Shown here one piece after another: positions 11,678 through 11,784 of a stretch of DNA of 11,784 nucleotides (its first letter is position 1; the number at the start of each line of letters is the position of its first letter). The stretch comes from Spirochaetaceae bacterium (GTDB lineage: Bacteria; Spirochaetota; Spirochaetia; Treponematales; Breznakiellaceae). The stretch spans positions 1-11,784 of the forward strand of contig JAITGJ010000243.1 of assembly GCA_031280705.1 (NCBI GenBank), in the 5' to 3' direction. The notes under the pieces are model-generated. The model was not told the origin of the DNA. It made no database searches and saw only the letters and a program-made list of their open reading frames with translations. A program made the position numbers and the translations under genes.

Positions 11678-11784
11678 TTAGGGTCCGTCAAAGGGCCGCA
11701 CGGCCTTCCATGAAGCCGGATCGAAAATATCCCCCCGGACGTGGAGCCATTCGTCTTCTTTGATGTCAAAGGTATTCCGGGGGT
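11678..11784 (-). CDS. Unrecognised protein, C-terminal 34 residues only (5' end beyond window)
   Basis: On the minus strand one frame is open from the right edge to TAA (11680-11678). It reads PRNTFDIKEDEW, LHVRGDIFDPASW, KAVRPFDGP, a balanced mix of charged, aromatic and hydrophobic residues typical of a real protein end. The second frame hits a stop at once; the remaining open frame is Ser/Gly/Thr-rich and looks like a shadow. I do not recognise the family, and nothing about function can be said. Three hairpins follow its stop codon. Confidence 0.6.
   Translation of the reverse strand, partial: PRNTFDIKEDEWLHVRGDIFDPASWKAVRPFDGP

Overview
The window is GC-rich bacterial DNA that most resembles an anaerobic spirochaete of the Treponema type. 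The main clues are the order rpsT, HU gene, lnt, which I recall from Treponema pallidum; a bactofilin gene next to a response regulator; a loose spirochaete-style lipobox; and an operon of CBS-ATPase, DRTGG and PHP proteins typical of fermentative anaerobes. The phylum is an inference from gene order and protein style, not from a search.

There are three blocks. Block 1 (1-3919) is entirely on the minus strand. A tight four-gene operon runs HAD phosphatase (3919-3077), CBS plus anti-sigma-type ATPase (3080-2115), DRTGG protein (2118-1696) and PHP phosphoesterase (1696-929), with every junction overlapping by 1 to 4 bases. It starts from a sigma70-like promoter whose predicted first transcribed base is the A of the HAD ATG. 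Below it, with its own promoter, lies a visibly AT-richer LysR regulator that runs off the left edge.

Block 2 (3920-10290) is on the plus strand. A 465-base non-coding stretch rich in hairpins and repeats leads to a lipoprotein made of TPR repeats. Next come a 56-residue zinc-ribbon protein, rpsT with a TTG start, an HU protein with a long disordered Ala/Pro/Arg tail, and apolipoprotein N-acyltransferase (Lnt). After Lnt, a response regulator without an output domain, a bactofilin and a CinA-type NMN deamidase form an overlapping trio. An 11-C tract sits in the last codons of the cinA-like gene.

Block 3 (10321-11784) is on the minus strand: trpS, preceded by tRNA-Gly(CCC) with a strong-looking promoter, a 242-base gap with three consecutive perfect hairpins, and the last 34 codons of an unrecognised gene entering from the right edge.

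Functionally, block 1 looks like a signalling and energy-sensing cassette (CBS ligand sensor, serine-kinase-like ATPase, DRTGG and PHP partners). The block 2 core is housekeeping: ribosome, nucleoid and lipoprotein maturation. The response regulator and bactofilin pair suggests signal input to the cytoskeleton or cell shape. The intergenic gaps share hairpins whose arms contain GGACA and whose loops often contain TAACCGG. This repeat family is the least explained signal in the window.
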